The notes: generated by a model from the sequence alone, not told the origin. Shown: positions 46,001-56,996, counted from the stretch's first letter. The stretch is DNA of 64,000 nucleotides from Alectoria sarmentosa (GCA_009733775.1 WOGZ01000144.1:18195-82194), one strand, 5' to 3'. Numbers and translations are program-made.

Positions 46001-47004
46001 TTGCTGGCCAACAATTAAGAGTCATTCTTTCAAATGAGGTGAAAGACTTGCTTCTGTCGTCTGGGACTCCGCCGTTTCATACAAGAACCTGATGTTTTGA
46101 TAGAAGCGCGAAGCAATCTCTGAGAATTGTACCTCCAACTCGCGGAGAAGAGCCGAATCTGGAGACAGAGTCCTGCTGATCAATTGTTCGTTTGGCTGCT
46201 TAGCCACCATGGCAAGAAGATGAGAAATCTCCATGCCCCTGTGTGGAACGCCAAAGAAGACCAACCCCTTTACGGCTTTAAGTATTGCCTTTTCTTCATC
46301 ATTGCCCTCACACGCCAATAGAACCAGTGCTCGCTTCAGCACAATTCCACCCAAGCTGTGAGCTAGGAAGACCAAAGGTTTAGCAGGCGGTAAAGATCGA
46401 CGAATTGCCGCCAGGCTTGCGATGAATGACCATGCAATATCGTCAATATCCTGAAATGAATGGCTCTTGAAAAGTTGTGTGTCGTAGCCATATATAAGAC
46501 TCCGAAGCTGGGGCACATCTTGAGGGAGCCGATCCCGAAGCCACATGAAGTCTGAACCAGATTCTCGGTGTTTCCATGAGCCAAATGGATGGCTAGCTAG
46601 ACCTGAGATAGCGACACAACTTTGCAAGGCATGTCAGCCAGTTTCATCACTTTCTATTGCTTTGGAAGCACTCACTCTACAGTGTGGGGACAGTGCCGCG
46701 GCTCGTTGAGTACGGTGAAGTCTCGGAAGTGGATGTCGACAATGATGTTTCGCCCACAAGAGACTTCAGCCTGTAACGTCCATTGCTCTTGATCATTGTC
46801 AAAGATGGATGGAAGGGTCTTGAATGAAATTGTAGCAGTCTTGGAAGTTGGCTTTTCTTGAGCCAACGAGAAGACGTCAATGTTGTCGACTTCTCCAAGG
46901 CTTGGGGCAATCCTAGCTAGAAACGATGCGATAACGCCGCGATGTTCTAGATGAAGCGGGAGCTGTCGAACGCGGTAGACTTGGCTCTGTCGACTGCGAC
47001 CCAT
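43097..47004 (-). CDS. fungal NLR: SesB-like hydrolase / NB-ARC / TPR
   Basis: Four exons in the model (47004-46676, 46619-46083, 45977-45579, 45518-43097; 3687 nt, 1228 residues). Introns: GTGAGT...GCAAAG, GTATGA...GTCAG (105 nt, removes an in-frame TGA at 46022-46024), GTAACA...GCTGAC...GCCAG. N-terminal ~110 residues start YRVRQLPL. Alpha/beta hydrolase ~111-300: ISGLASHPFGSWKH, MWLRDRLP, FLAHSLGGIVLK with nucleophile Ser ~198. Linker ~310-400. NB-ARC: P-loop GLGGIGKSQ (~416-424), Walker B LLILDNADD (~497), ITTRDR sensor, PLAVSQASAYI, MHRLVQ near ~650. Then about seven kinesin-light-chain-type TPRs (~690-1125). The tail is Glu/Gly/Ser-rich and repetitive (EEEGSEEEGSEE; EEDGREEDGREEDG). Fungal STAND proteins of this layout act in allorecognition and programmed cell death: the TPRs sense, NB-ARC oligomerises, the hydrolase executes. 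The start at 47004 (MGRSRQ) is preferred over 47064. Confidence 0.88.
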
Positions 47005-47064
47005 GGCGAGAATAGGAGTGTCAAGAAGTCTTCTACTCGTTTTATCAGTACTGCGACCAGTCAA

Positions 47065-47967
47065 GCATTTTCAGCCTGGTCGCACCAGGCCCAACTGTAC
47101 GCCCAGAGCGGTAGGAGTCGTGACTGGGACGAAGGTCCCGACAACTTGATGTATAACTTGATAAGATGCCATTGAATTCTGATGATGGTTGATCAAATTT
47201 CACGACATGTTGGCATCTTTGCTGAGTTTTAAGAAGGTGTAGTGGGGCAGCGAAGGAAGACCACCGACATGCAGCGCTTAGACCAATCGGGGCTTCGGCC
47301 AATAGAATATTCCGCTGATGTTAGTCAGCAAAGGTGGCTTATAAAGGTTCATCTTCCGTATAGATTCGGCTGAAACGAGCACCAGGCAAGTCGCAGGGGC
47401 TTGACTTATAACACTATAACAGTATGGAACTCCCGGTCTCCAGACAGTCTGAAGGATTCAGAACTCCGTCTTGTGCGGCTCCTTGGCTGGCGAGTATGGA
47501 TTAGAAATTTGCCGCTAAAACGTCATTCTCACGTGACGTGCTTTTCGATCCGATTGAAAACCCTAAGTTTCTTGACATTTGCAACCCTTCAACATTTCAT
47601 CCGCCCATCTGCGATCTCCAAGAGACATCCATCATAAACGAGACATAGTACAACCATGTTCTACGACGCAACGCTGCTGCCGTGGAGCAAAGGAAACCCC
47701 AATTGTCTACGGTCTGTGGAAAATACGAGACGCCGGCAACATCACCCATCAACAACAGCTCGACCAGCATAAGTACGGAAGGTAAGGTAGCGTACTGCAA
47801 CTTCAAGCCTCGAAAAGCGGTCGAGCATTTCGTCTCTTTCCCAGCTTTGGCCGCGTCGATGAGAGCAGCTAGGGTCCAACGGAAGCTTTCACAGGAGTCC
47901 CACTCGTTGCCCGTCCTTTGATAGTGTGTTGGTGGTCAGGGCTGACATCATAGTACAGTCTTGCCGA
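47065..47967. other. NLR promoter side and unresolved 5' part of the next gene
   Basis: The left part is the presumed NLR promoter. From about 47641 coding-like frames appear (PIVYGLWKIRDAGNITHQ in one frame; QLSTVCGKYETPATSP in another). These could be 5' exons of the gene at 47968, perhaps with a donor GTAAGG after GTACGGAAG near 47780. I could not find a join that keeps frame. Confidence 0.35.
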
Positions 47968-48392
47968 ATGCTTCGCCGAAAAGCTCGGGTACAAGATGTG
48001 GAAATCATGAAGGCGGACGGGCAGAAGAGATTCTCGTTGCTGGACAATGGCATTTTGGATCAGTCAATTACTAAGCTGCTCCTCGTCAACGTGAATGCTT
48101 CTTCTATCGTCCATCCCGGGTTCTCAGAGGAGACTAACAAGAAGCGACAGGGTATGAACGACGAAATATTCCCCGTCGAAGACTCGATGATACCACTCCA
48201 AAATGGCGACGTGAAAAGTGTTCGGTAAGTCTCCGCTGCAAAAGACCTGCTTTTCTCGAACAGTCTGACAATTTCCTCTGTAGTTTCATACCCAACAGCA
48301 CGCACATGGGAGAACCAGCCGCGGGCGGCATCATCTTGATTGAAGACCTTTTTGGCAACATCGGTCCGCTCATAAGAAGCGAGCACGCATGA
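47968..48392 (+). CDS. small conserved-looking protein of unknown function, 3' part
   Basis: Two exons, 47968-48224 and 48284-48392, joined by a clear intron (GTAAGT...CTGTAG, 59 nt), give at least 121 residues: MLRRKARVQDVEI, GQKRFSLLDNGILDQSI, TKLLLVNVNASSIVHPG, NDEIFPVEDSMIPLQNGDVK, then after the splice SVRFIPNSTHMGEPAAGGI and IRSEHA at the C-terminus. The smooth alternation of hydrophobic and polar residues, the good splice and the in-frame stop right after EHA suggest a real gene. The frame is open upstream to 47926 and may be preceded by more exons. No domain is recognised. Confidence 0.6.
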
Positions 48393-49075
48393 GACCCTAT
48401 GTCTTGCATGTAGAGTCTTACATGAATTTGATAGAAATAGGGATAGGAGAGCGGAGATGGGGGGGAAGCGGATTACTTTGCCTGTGCCCGTGCGGTGCTT
48501 ACCACGCATTAGATACACCAACTCTGCTTTAGAAGCAGATCTTATCAATCCAATTCTTTCAAGGAGTCCCCCAGTGTTTCATATGCGATGCGCCTCTTCA
48601 GCAATCTCGATCCACGACTCGACAACCTCACCGGTTCGATAAGATCAAAAATTCGCCATACAGCCCTTTTAAAGGACAAACATCCGCCATACAGCCCCTT
48701 TACCATAGCCATACACCCTCTCAAACTGCGCCCACCTCTACGTTGCCAAACACTCTTTCCAGATCTCCGCTATTCCCACGTAGGTAGTACCCCCAGGCGC
48801 ACATCAAGAGCACTTTCTGAGCGCTAGGCGAAGAGAACGCTTTGCCGGTCGCGCACAGAGTGCATCCCCCCCCCCTCCCCCCTTCTTCTATAGAACAAGC
48901 TACTCTCCTTGAGATCCAATGTACAGAGACAATGTGTGAGCTAGTCTGTACACTCCACCCCCCACTCGAAGCGAGGGATAATCTTGTTAATAACAGACGT
49001 AGTTTCTATCTGGGTAGCGAGTCTTTACGATTTAATATTCATCATCAGAAGACCCCCCACCCCCCAAGCCCTGAC
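48393..49075. other. intergenic region
   Basis: No gene supported. A C-rich run lies at about 48867-48882. Confidence 0.4.
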
Positions 49076-49195
49076 CCAGCGCCCAGGACCAGCACCCAGC
49101 ACCCAGCACCCAGCACCCAGCACCCAGCACCCAGCACCCAGCACCTATAACCAGAAACCCAGCACCCAGCACCCAGCACCCAGCACCCAGCACCC
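49076..49195. repeat. 7-bp minisatellite, CAGCACC units
   Basis: About fifteen tandem CAGCACC (equivalently CCCAGCA) units in two blocks, 49092-49146 and 49160-49193, separated by CTATAACCAGAAAC. Apparent frames here are repeat translations, not genes. Confidence 0.9.
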
Positions 49196-50293
49196 GCAAT
49201 CAGAGGCCCAAAGACTAATCCTAATCCTAACCATAATCCCAAGTTCAAAGCTGCGGGTTAGAAACTCTTTATGATAGAATAATCTACATGAAATGACAAG
49301 ACAAGAAAATGGCCAACGCACAAGAGTATACAACGAATCCTCCCCTACACAAACCCGCCCAAGTAATCAAAGCAGCCAGAAAAAACCCCACAAACAACGA
49401 ATCGAAAAGGCGCCACGTATCAAGTCCTTGCGCCTATGGTATCTACATCTTCCTATCGCGCTGAATTAGTGATTGCAGTCGTGCGCAACGGGTGAGTACG
49501 GGAGAGCCAAAAAAAAAAGAAGGGGTCCCAAAATGCGGTTCTTGCAAATCGGCTGGCGTGTACTAGTAAGATACTTGCTTCGTGTCTATTTTTTCGTTAT
49601 GTTTTTTGTATTTGGTGTGATAGAATCAGAGATCACATAATCCCTCCCACCCTTGAAGCACAGGCAATCCCGAAAAAAATGGAAATAAACTAGTATGATT
49701 TGATAGATTTGATTGTAAGTAGGAAAGTGACGTCTTACGTACGAAGCCGCTTTCCACACTCTGCCTGGCAGCTTGGCGGCGCGCTGCCAAAAAAAACCGC
49801 AATGGTTGCAGATAGATATGGGAACCTCTATTATGCTGCCAAAATTCGCCACGCACGAGATTCATAGGCCATCAAGAATTCTTTTCCAAACTATCTTAGC
49901 TTTTTAAGGTAGCTATATACCAGTGCGCCAAAGGCCAAAGACGCCAGTATTCAAGACTGCCCATACTTATCTAGCAGCATACGCTGCCTGCTGTATGAAA
50001 ATCAGCGGTTTTAAATGCCAGATTGTTGTCGTTCAGGGATTTCCCATATTCGATCGCTATTCATTATTCACCGCTCTCAACGCCGGTGCGGTTGCTGTTG
50101 ATTCACTCCCATTGGTTCTTTGCCATACATAGTCCCTCGCCACGCTGATGATCGAAGGTTGCAGGTAGTTTTCCCGGTTCTCCTCATTTTGATTTGTGGT
50201 TCTTTCAAGTTTATCCTTCACCTTCTACGCCTCATTTGGTGTCCAGACACTTTGACTGAAGATTGATTTCGTCGTAAACCTAACAGTTCGATA
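49196..50293. other. intergenic region
   Basis: Contains CTAATCCTAATCCTAACC (49215-49232), loosely telomere-like but too short and imperfect to mean anything. No gene is supported. Confidence 0.4.
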
Positions 50294-51700
50294 ATGACTT
50301 TACCTCACCCCTTTCACTTCAGTACCTCTAGCACATACCACATTAGTCAATCAAAGCCCTTGAATCCCCATTCCCGATCGAAGACATATACTCACGAAAT
50401 GTTTTCCCATCATCACAACGTTCTCACTATCCCCGGCGGCGCTGATTCACCTATCGAGTTCCATTCACAATCAACTAAAGTAATGGTGGAAGAATGGTAA
50501 TCCCGTCGAGCCCAAGGATTCAAAATCTTCGTCAATCCAGTGGAGGACACTGTCCCAGAATGAGTCAAGCGCTGTGACGCTAAAATCAACGATAGCGACA
50601 AAGGCGAGACCTCCACGCAGCCACCCTCCAAGGAAGTGAGCACCCACAGATGCGCGTGCAGCACACTGCGAGAATCGCTCCGCGATCGTGAGACCACGAC
50701 GGAAGACTTCAGTGCCTTTTTCTCGACAGCCGCACCCCACGCACTTTCACCAGAGAGCCTCTTGCGTCTTCGCACCATCTTCCTCATCAACGCATCGGGC
50801 TCAACGCTTCAACCAGGCCAGAAGACTCAAGCTGAGAGGCAAGTCCTGTCACGCGCTTCTGAGCTCATGATCTTGGCACTGTAAGCACTACCTGTCGCCA
50901 AGACGCTCGTCGTCGTGAAGGTTCTGGGGAGGGCCAACCTCGAGGTGTTTGGTGCCATGGTAGGGAAGCGCGTGCATGGTGGAGAGCGACTGCTTAAGGG
51001 GGATCCGGAGTGGTTGGAGAAGAAATTGTCGGAGTTTAGCGCTTTTATCGCTCAGAGTAAGGAGAGCGTTGTTGAGAACATGATCGGGAAGGGCCCGGAC
51101 ATCTTGAAAGGTAAAACGATATTGAATCGCCAAGGTCTGAGTGGACGTCGACTAAAGCTTTGGTCTATAGAGGCAAAGGCAGAGCTTGACGAGGAACCTT
51201 CATACAAGTGGAAGTGGCATTTCGCCGGAGCAGAAGTCCTAGACGATGAAACCCTCAATCGTGTCCTCATTGAAAACCGCGAGAAAATCCAAATGGCCTA
51301 TGGCAGCAGCACTGTCGGAGACAATGGGGAAGCCGCTCGCACGATAGCGCTCGCAAGGCATATATCAACCCTAGGCGCAACGATCCTGGGAGACGTCTTC
51401 GGGCTTTTGGCAAAGCGCATCAAGGAAGCCATCGAGAACAGCTTCACCAATTTCTTCGCCCGAGTCTTGATCAGGCAAGGCGAAGCTGGCTTCAATGGCC
51501 TGTGCATGATGCATGGAGGTGTCGAGGGTTTATTGAAGATAAAGGAGAGTGCTTCCGTATGCAAAATACCGAAGGAGAGCCCTCATCCCGTCGGGCATGA
51601 AGAGAATCTAGAGAATATCGTTCTTGATCTTGCGAGGCTTGGCATGGCTGGAGGAAAGGCTGCGGACTCGGTGTCTGAGGTTGTTTTCAATAGTTCGTAG
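50294..51700 (+). pseudogene. nonsense-broken gene of unknown function (469-codon frame)
   Basis: One reading frame runs from ATG 50294 to the stop before 51701 with only three internal stops: TAA 50498-50500, TGA 50561-50563 and TAA 50882-50884. Each fits a C-to-T change from Gln or Arg codons (CAA or CGA). Between stops the sequence looks coding: IPGGADSPIEFHSQSTKVMV, GFKIFVNPVEDTVP, FSTAAPHALSPESLLRLRTI, then the long 3' part from 50885 with KRVHGGERLLKG, GRRLKLWSIEAKAELDEEP, YKWKWHFAGAEVLDDETLNR, ALARHISTLGATILGDVFG and NIVLDLARLGMAGGKAADS. I recognise no named domain. Introns could in principle remove stops 1 and 3 (GTAATC, GTAAGC donors) but no acceptor keeps the frame. RIP-type inactivation is the simplest reading. 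If the 3' part alone is expressed it would start at 50915 (261 residues). Confidence 0.6.
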
Positions 51701-52361
51701 TAGTAGGGCTCTGTCAGCTAAGTAACGCGGTCTGTCATCGCAATTGCTTCTGGCTATGCCTGCGGATTATTCTAGGACAGAAATTGGAGACTAGACATCA
51801 GGATACTTGAAAACACGTCCCTTATGCATCTTGAGGAGAGTAATTGTAAACAGAGATGGTGATTGGCCGGTACCTCTGTGCTCCAATAGACTCGGCGGCA
51901 AAGACACAGCTGATGTGCTGTCTTTTATTCGTCAAAGGATTGAGAACTATTTGATTGGTGCTGGCCCTCCTCATGGGTAATTCTAGGCGCATTGCCTGCT
52001 CAATTGGCTATGCTCAATCACAAAAGAATCGCGGATCCTGCCTTCGCCTACAGCATAGGGATGGCGTAGAACCACATCCTGTACTTGACAGCTGCCAATT
52101 ATTGCCAATATTCATTCGAATTCCGATTGTTGAGATGGACGAGCTCGAAATAAAAGTAGGAGGAGAATTCGAAAAGCTTTGGCGTCTTGGCGCTGACTCG
52201 ACACTAGCCCGAATATCGCTAGCTGCCGCCAAGCTCAAAGCTCAATCTCCTGGAAAAACTTGACAACCTTCCACCTCATCCATCTCTTTGACCACCAATA
52301 CCATCAGACAACGTCGTCAAACACATCTCCACTCCTCAATTGACATCTCACAATCTCAGCC
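51701..52361. other. ATP9 promoter region
   Basis: About 660 bp. The last 100 bp are C/A/T-rich with CAATTGAC and CATCTCAC elements before the ATP9 start. A 102-codon frame at 51955-52263 is not convincing. Confidence 0.4.
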
Positions 52362-52939
52362 ATGTCTTCGGCAAGATTTATGGCCCCCAAGGTCGCCTCA
52401 ATGCTCGGCTCCGCTTCTGCCGGTGCCGCACGCCCTGCGCTCCGTAGCACTGCTAAGCTGCAGTTCAATAACCCCCAGCGAGCCATCTCAGGTCCGCATC
52501 TCCCTAACTCCACACCTGACTTCAATCTCGTCATTGCCAAAAAGATCTCATGCTAACTGTCACGTTCAACTAATCAGGTATGGGCCGGTCGATCCAGCAC
52601 AACAACGCCGTCAAGTCTCCCTTCCAAACCCTCAAGCGTCAACAAGCCAGCAATGTCTTCAAGGCGTCCTTCGCGCCTCAATTGGTCCGCCCATTTTCCT
52701 CCGAGCTCGCTGAAGCCATGGTCATCGCCGGAGGCAACATCGGTACCGGTCTTGCTACAATCGGTCTTGCTGGTGCCGGTGCGGGTATCGGAACGGTCTT
52801 TGGGGCCTTGATCACCGGTGTGGCTCGTAATCCAAGCATGAGGGGACAGTTGTTCGCGTATGCCATTTTGGGTTTCGCCTTTGCTGAAGCTACCGGGTTG
52901 TTCGCGCTCATGGTGGCATTCATGATCCGCTTCACTTAA
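52362..52939 (+). CDS. ATP9: mitochondrial F1Fo-ATP synthase subunit c (subunit 9) precursor, nuclear-encoded
   Basis: Two exons, 52362-52491 and 52578-52939 (492 nt, 163 residues). The intron (86 nt, GTCCGC...TAATCAG) joins QRAISG to MGRSIQH. Residues 1-~85 are a basic, Ser/Ala-rich mitochondrial presequence (MSSARFMAPKVASMLGSASA, later KRQQASNVFK), probably cut near VRPFSSELAEAM. The mature part is the two-helix proteolipid: GNIGTGLATIGLAGAGAGIG, the polar loop GVARNPSMRGQL (Arg-Asn-Pro motif) and YAILGFAFAEATGLFALM, whose Glu is the proton-binding residue. It forms the c-ring of Fo in the inner membrane. The mature sequence is closer in feel to mitochondrially encoded subunit 9 (ATGLFALM) than to the common nuclear form (AIGLFDLM). 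Complete and apparently functional. Confidence 0.95.
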
Positions 52940-53839
52940 AGAGATGGCTTGGACTGATGTATTACTGGAGGATGGTGTGGATGCCGGATCCTCTGGTGTA
53001 TACTCCATCTCTGTGGTCGCGCTTGGAATATGATTGGTGGGGTGGAGGGTGTGCAGATACTGTGGCATAGGTCGAGCTTCAATCATTGTAATTCTACTCA
53101 TTAGACATAGACTCGCCAAGATGATGTCAATGAAAAGCATGATCTCGTCATCGGAGTCGTGTAAGCTGCAAACTGGTGGCAGGACGGCGTAAACTCGAAC
53201 AATGACAAGATTCCGTTCCGATAATGTACCACTTAGGCACAGAAATCAACTATCAAAGTGTCCTCCACTGAGGAGCTTTCGGATAGGACCCGGCAAATTC
53301 CCTCAACCGATCCCATAATTACTGTTGATATTTTGGTGAGTGTCCGTTAAATAGCAGCAGGCGACTTTGAAAAGGGGAGGCTGTCCAAGATAGTATCATC
53401 CTCATCGTGGATATGGTCGGCAGGTCCTCTTCATCGACACAGCTTCTGGAAAAAAGTTGATGGAGCCCAACGAGAGAGCCTCCATGGATGGTAGCTGGGA
53501 GGCATCAAATCTCGCCTCCATCCTCCCCTTGTTGAGATTCGTAGGAGCCCCAGATGGGGAATTCCGTCCTGGTCAACCCAAGATGCCTCTTCCCCTCGGC
53601 TGTCCAGGCCGTTCAGGGCAGGATTCAGGTTGCTACCGAGAGACGGTTCGCTGCCCCAATTTGGTATGATCAGTCGAGAAGCTCGCGCATAGATTGCCAT
53701 AGCAGTATACGCGGTCTCTTATTTACCCACTCGCTTGAAGCGGCAAGATGGTGGGAGAACATTATCGATTATCTTTTTACAACATCCTCTGCGATCTTTC
53801 TCATGATAGCTGAAAAGCATATGTCGACAGTAGCCCAGG
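52940..53839. other. intergenic region
   Basis: About 900 bp between ATP9 and the secreted-protein gene. No gene supported; frames here are short and inconsistent. Confidence 0.4.
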
Positions 53840-54912
53840 GTGTATTTCATCTTGGCCATGCTTCTTCAGAATTGTCTTCTGTTAGTACTGTCGATTGTCT
53901 TCATCATTTCTACAACACCGTTTCAACCAAATGAAGACAGCGCCTTGAAGCTCTCACCCATACCCAATATCGTGAAGCCAATATTTCCCCCAAACGCGTC
54001 TATTTCACAACTCAACGTGTCCACGGAAAATGTGTTGAACATCCGCTGCGATGGCGAGACGTATGGCTACAATCCCAACATCCCTGACTGCGAAGACGCA
54101 AAAGAATATCTGGTTCCGGATACGAAGATGTGGACATTCGGTGAACGACATACAGGATTGCCAGAGCCCATTCTGCCTCTTCCATACAGACTCATGGGTG
54201 ATAGAGGACTCTGCTACGTCCAGACATTGTTGATCGGGGACCACACGACCGCCAAGGCATCTATAAGTATGCTACGCCGAGCTGCTTCGTCTCTTTTGTT
54301 GCAGTGCGTGACAAGCGTTACGTCGCAAGGTGGTATCGCGACCAATATAGGTAAGAGTGCAGTCAAAGTCATCGGAAACGGGCTTTTCCAACGCCGCATG
54401 CTGACCTGCGTCCCATGGCTGACACCTGTAGGTGGTGACAACAATCTAGCCGTAGTACTGGGAACATATCAGCAACCAGTCTCTTGCCGCGGGAGTCTTC
54501 TTACCTGGGATTCATGCAGAGACATTATATACGACATGCCCGCCGACAAAGTGTCGCGAACATTTGGTCCACACGGCGATCCATTCGTCACCGAAGAGCT
54601 TCCTTACCACATCGACTCAGGTAAGAGCACTGCCGCCCTTGATTTACAACTTGCGTGGGCTAAGTGAGGCCATCTAAATTAGCCAACCTTGAATGCTCCG
54701 CCAACATTTTCAGTACTGGTAAACCTGATGTGGCTTCGTTCTACGAGATGTGGGAAGCCGTGACCGCCATCTCTGATGTTTGCACACGGTATCGCCAGGC
54801 CGGTAGTGCTAGGGGCCTTGGTATGTTTTCACGCAACTTTACGGAGCATTGTAGGCGTACCTTGACTGACATCCCGGCCCAGGCGAACATGGGAATATAT
54901 TTATCACAATGA
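53840..54912 (+). CDS. secreted protein of unknown function
   Basis: Three exons (53840-54350, 54432-54620, 54683-54912) sum to 930 nt, 309 residues. Introns: GTAAGA...GCTGACACCTGTAG (81 nt; it is also open in frame, so retention is possible) and GTAAGA...CTAAATTAG (62 nt), which joins YHIDS to ANLECSANIFSTG. The N-terminus has a hydrophobic signal (LLLVLSIVFIISTTP). The mature protein begins after a Pro-rich stretch with CDGETYGYNPNIPDCEDA, a CD...C opening like that of the 16-17 kb gene, then TGLPEPILPLPYRLMGDRGL, LLQCVTSVTSQGG, NNLAVVLGTYQ. The last exon (ASFYEMWEAVTAISDVCTRY, AGSARGLG) fits the C-terminal block common in this widespread fungal secreted family as I remember it. Function is unknown. 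Confidence 0.75.
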
Positions 54913-56102
54913 CCAAGAACGAGAGACTTGGACTGCCCAACAATTCGTCGCCAGGAGACTCCCTCTTAAGGAATATCAAGAAGCTCTGATCGCTCAATAA
55001 GTATCTACAGTAGTACTTACGTCAGGGGGAAAAAAAGGAATGACGAGCATGTCATGTTGCCAATCGTTCCAAACGCGCTTAAATCGTACAGCCACTTATT
55101 AGCCAGGTTTTGAAGCAGAAGAGAACCCCCCCCCCCTCCCTTCTCCAACAGCAAAACCCCAACCTTTTAACCAATCATGTACAACAAATCAAACCTTGAA
55201 GGGAAAAGCTGGTCTTCATATCTGCTCAAACCGTTGCCACTCCTCCAACCCCCATCCCCAAACAAACCCTACCTTTTCTCTTCAGCTTTCTCAATACACT
55301 CATAACCAAACGAAACAAAAGCCAACATGACAAACCAAAACGACCATCGACACCCCTCCAATCCCACCCACCATCCCCCCAAACAACCCTTAGGCCCCAA
55401 TCCCCAACATCACGCTATGCTACTGCTCCATCGAAGCAGCAAAAAGCACTCCCTCTCCCATTCCCCTACCCCTCTCCACTCCATTCCCACCCCCACCCCC
55501 TTCCCCAGCTCTCGCGCCCGATAGTCTGCCCCCAAACACCAGGCTTCCAGTCGGAATAGTCCATTGGACCGTCTGACATATGGACGGACTGTACAGCTAC
55601 TAATTCAACATTGGAACGGACCATGGACTGCTTCCACATTTGGACTGACTACGGACTGGATGGGCAGCTTTTATTCTGGACTAGTTCAGGCGGTTGGACG
55701 GACGGACGGTCCGGCGCCTTGCTCGCCCCCCCCAACACCGCTCCCACTCCCACATCTTGTCATCTTTGTCCCCCCTCGTCATCTTCATCCCCCCTCATCC
55801 CCCCTTCTCCACCCCCTTCCCTCTCATCCTCATCCTCTTCAGATCACCCTTCCCGCTCGTCCTCATCCCCTCGTCATCTTCATCCCCCCTCGTCGTCCTC
55901 ATCCTCCCACCAGCCTTCATCAGCCTTTCAGCTCTCCCACCCTTCCCATCAGCCCATCCCAACAAGACACAGCAGAACGCATCACAACGTCAGAGCTAGA
56001 TATATACAACACCGCGTCGACTTGGGCCAGAGCTATGATAGGTAGAGTCGAATGACAGTTGGTGGTGGGGGTATAAGGATGTGAGGGTATGAGGGTGTGA
56101 GG
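54913..56102. other. pyrimidine-rich intergenic DNA
   Basis: From about 55120 to 55960 the plus strand is overwhelmingly C/T (runs of CCCCCC, repeated CATCTTCATCCCCC and CTCATCC units near 55755-55900). Several frames are open only because of this composition. No gene. Confidence 0.5.
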
Positions 56103-56352
56103 GTGTGTTGTTATTGAGGTATAGTGTGGGTCGTTTGGTGTGGGTCATTTGGTGTGGGTTGGGTAGGGAGGATCAGATAGGTTGGGTCGGTTGGTGGGGG
56201 TCCGTTTGGTGTGGGTTGGGTAGAGAAGATCGGTTGGTGGGGTCGGTTGGTGGGGGTCCGTTTGGTGTGGGTTGGGTAGGGAAGATCGGCTAGGGAGGGC
56301 CGTATAGTGAGGATCGGCTAGGGAGGGTCGTTTAGGTTGGGTCGTTTGGGTG
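56103..56352. repeat. G/T-rich minisatellite
   Basis: Interleaved repeats of GGTCCGTTTGGTGTGGG, TTGGGTAGGGAAGATCGG and TTGGTGGGG recur with a 40-60 bp higher-order period, ending in a G10 run near 56352. The plus strand is nearly free of C, in contrast to the C-rich DNA just to the left. Confidence 0.75.
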
Positions 56353-56996
56353 GGGGGGGGGGTTATGTAAGCAGCTGGTATGGATTCCGGATGGTGTAGG
56401 AGAGAGAGGGGGGTGAGGAAATAGGAAAGACTGGGAAGGGCAAGAGGAATGGGGATGAGGGGGGCGGAAAGATGCTTGTCGTATGCAGATGCTGGAAGAG
56501 GGCGAGTGGGCGAATAGATGATGATGATGATGATGATGGTGATGCGGGTGAAGGTGGTTGATATACATGAATCGAACAAGTATGCGGCTGGGTTATTCTA
56601 CCTTTTATTTTGGTTATTCCGTGTTTATCCCGCCGCCTGAGTAGAAGAGAGAGCATCCAATGGGGGGTACCACGTCACCATTGGATGCACCCAGTTCGTA
56701 GGCACTCGCCATCGGATCCTGGTGGTCGATGTCCAAAAGCATCTTCATGTATATATATGTATATATATATATAGACTGCTCCCAACGCACCTGCAGATAT
56801 TCCCCTTTGTATTCATCATGACGATCATTCCTTCACCGAACATACTTGGCTAGAATTCCTTTCCAGCTAGCAAAATTCAGTTCAAAGCCGGTGTACCGAG
56901 CCCCAAAGACACATTCAAACAATCTAGGTCAATTAAAATAAAACATCCCGAAGACAAAGCCTCGATTTCATCCGCGTCAAGGGAAATTCCAATCCA
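56353..56996. other. G-rich tail, GAT microsatellite and intergenic DNA
   Basis: A GAT run of about eight units lies at 56515-56540, and a TATA run at 56750-56772. No gene supported. Lies 3' of the O-methyltransferase. Confidence 0.5.

Noticed and set aside
49215..49232. Telomere-like CTAATCCTAATCCTAACC
   Set aside because: Three imperfect units only; the window continues with ordinary genes on both sides.
48984..49274. Frames across the CAGCACC repeat
   Set aside because: They only translate the minisatellite (for example APSTQHP repeats).
55564..56055. Pro/Ser/His-rich frames of 101-163 codons
   Set aside because: Open in all three frames because the DNA is a C/T tract.
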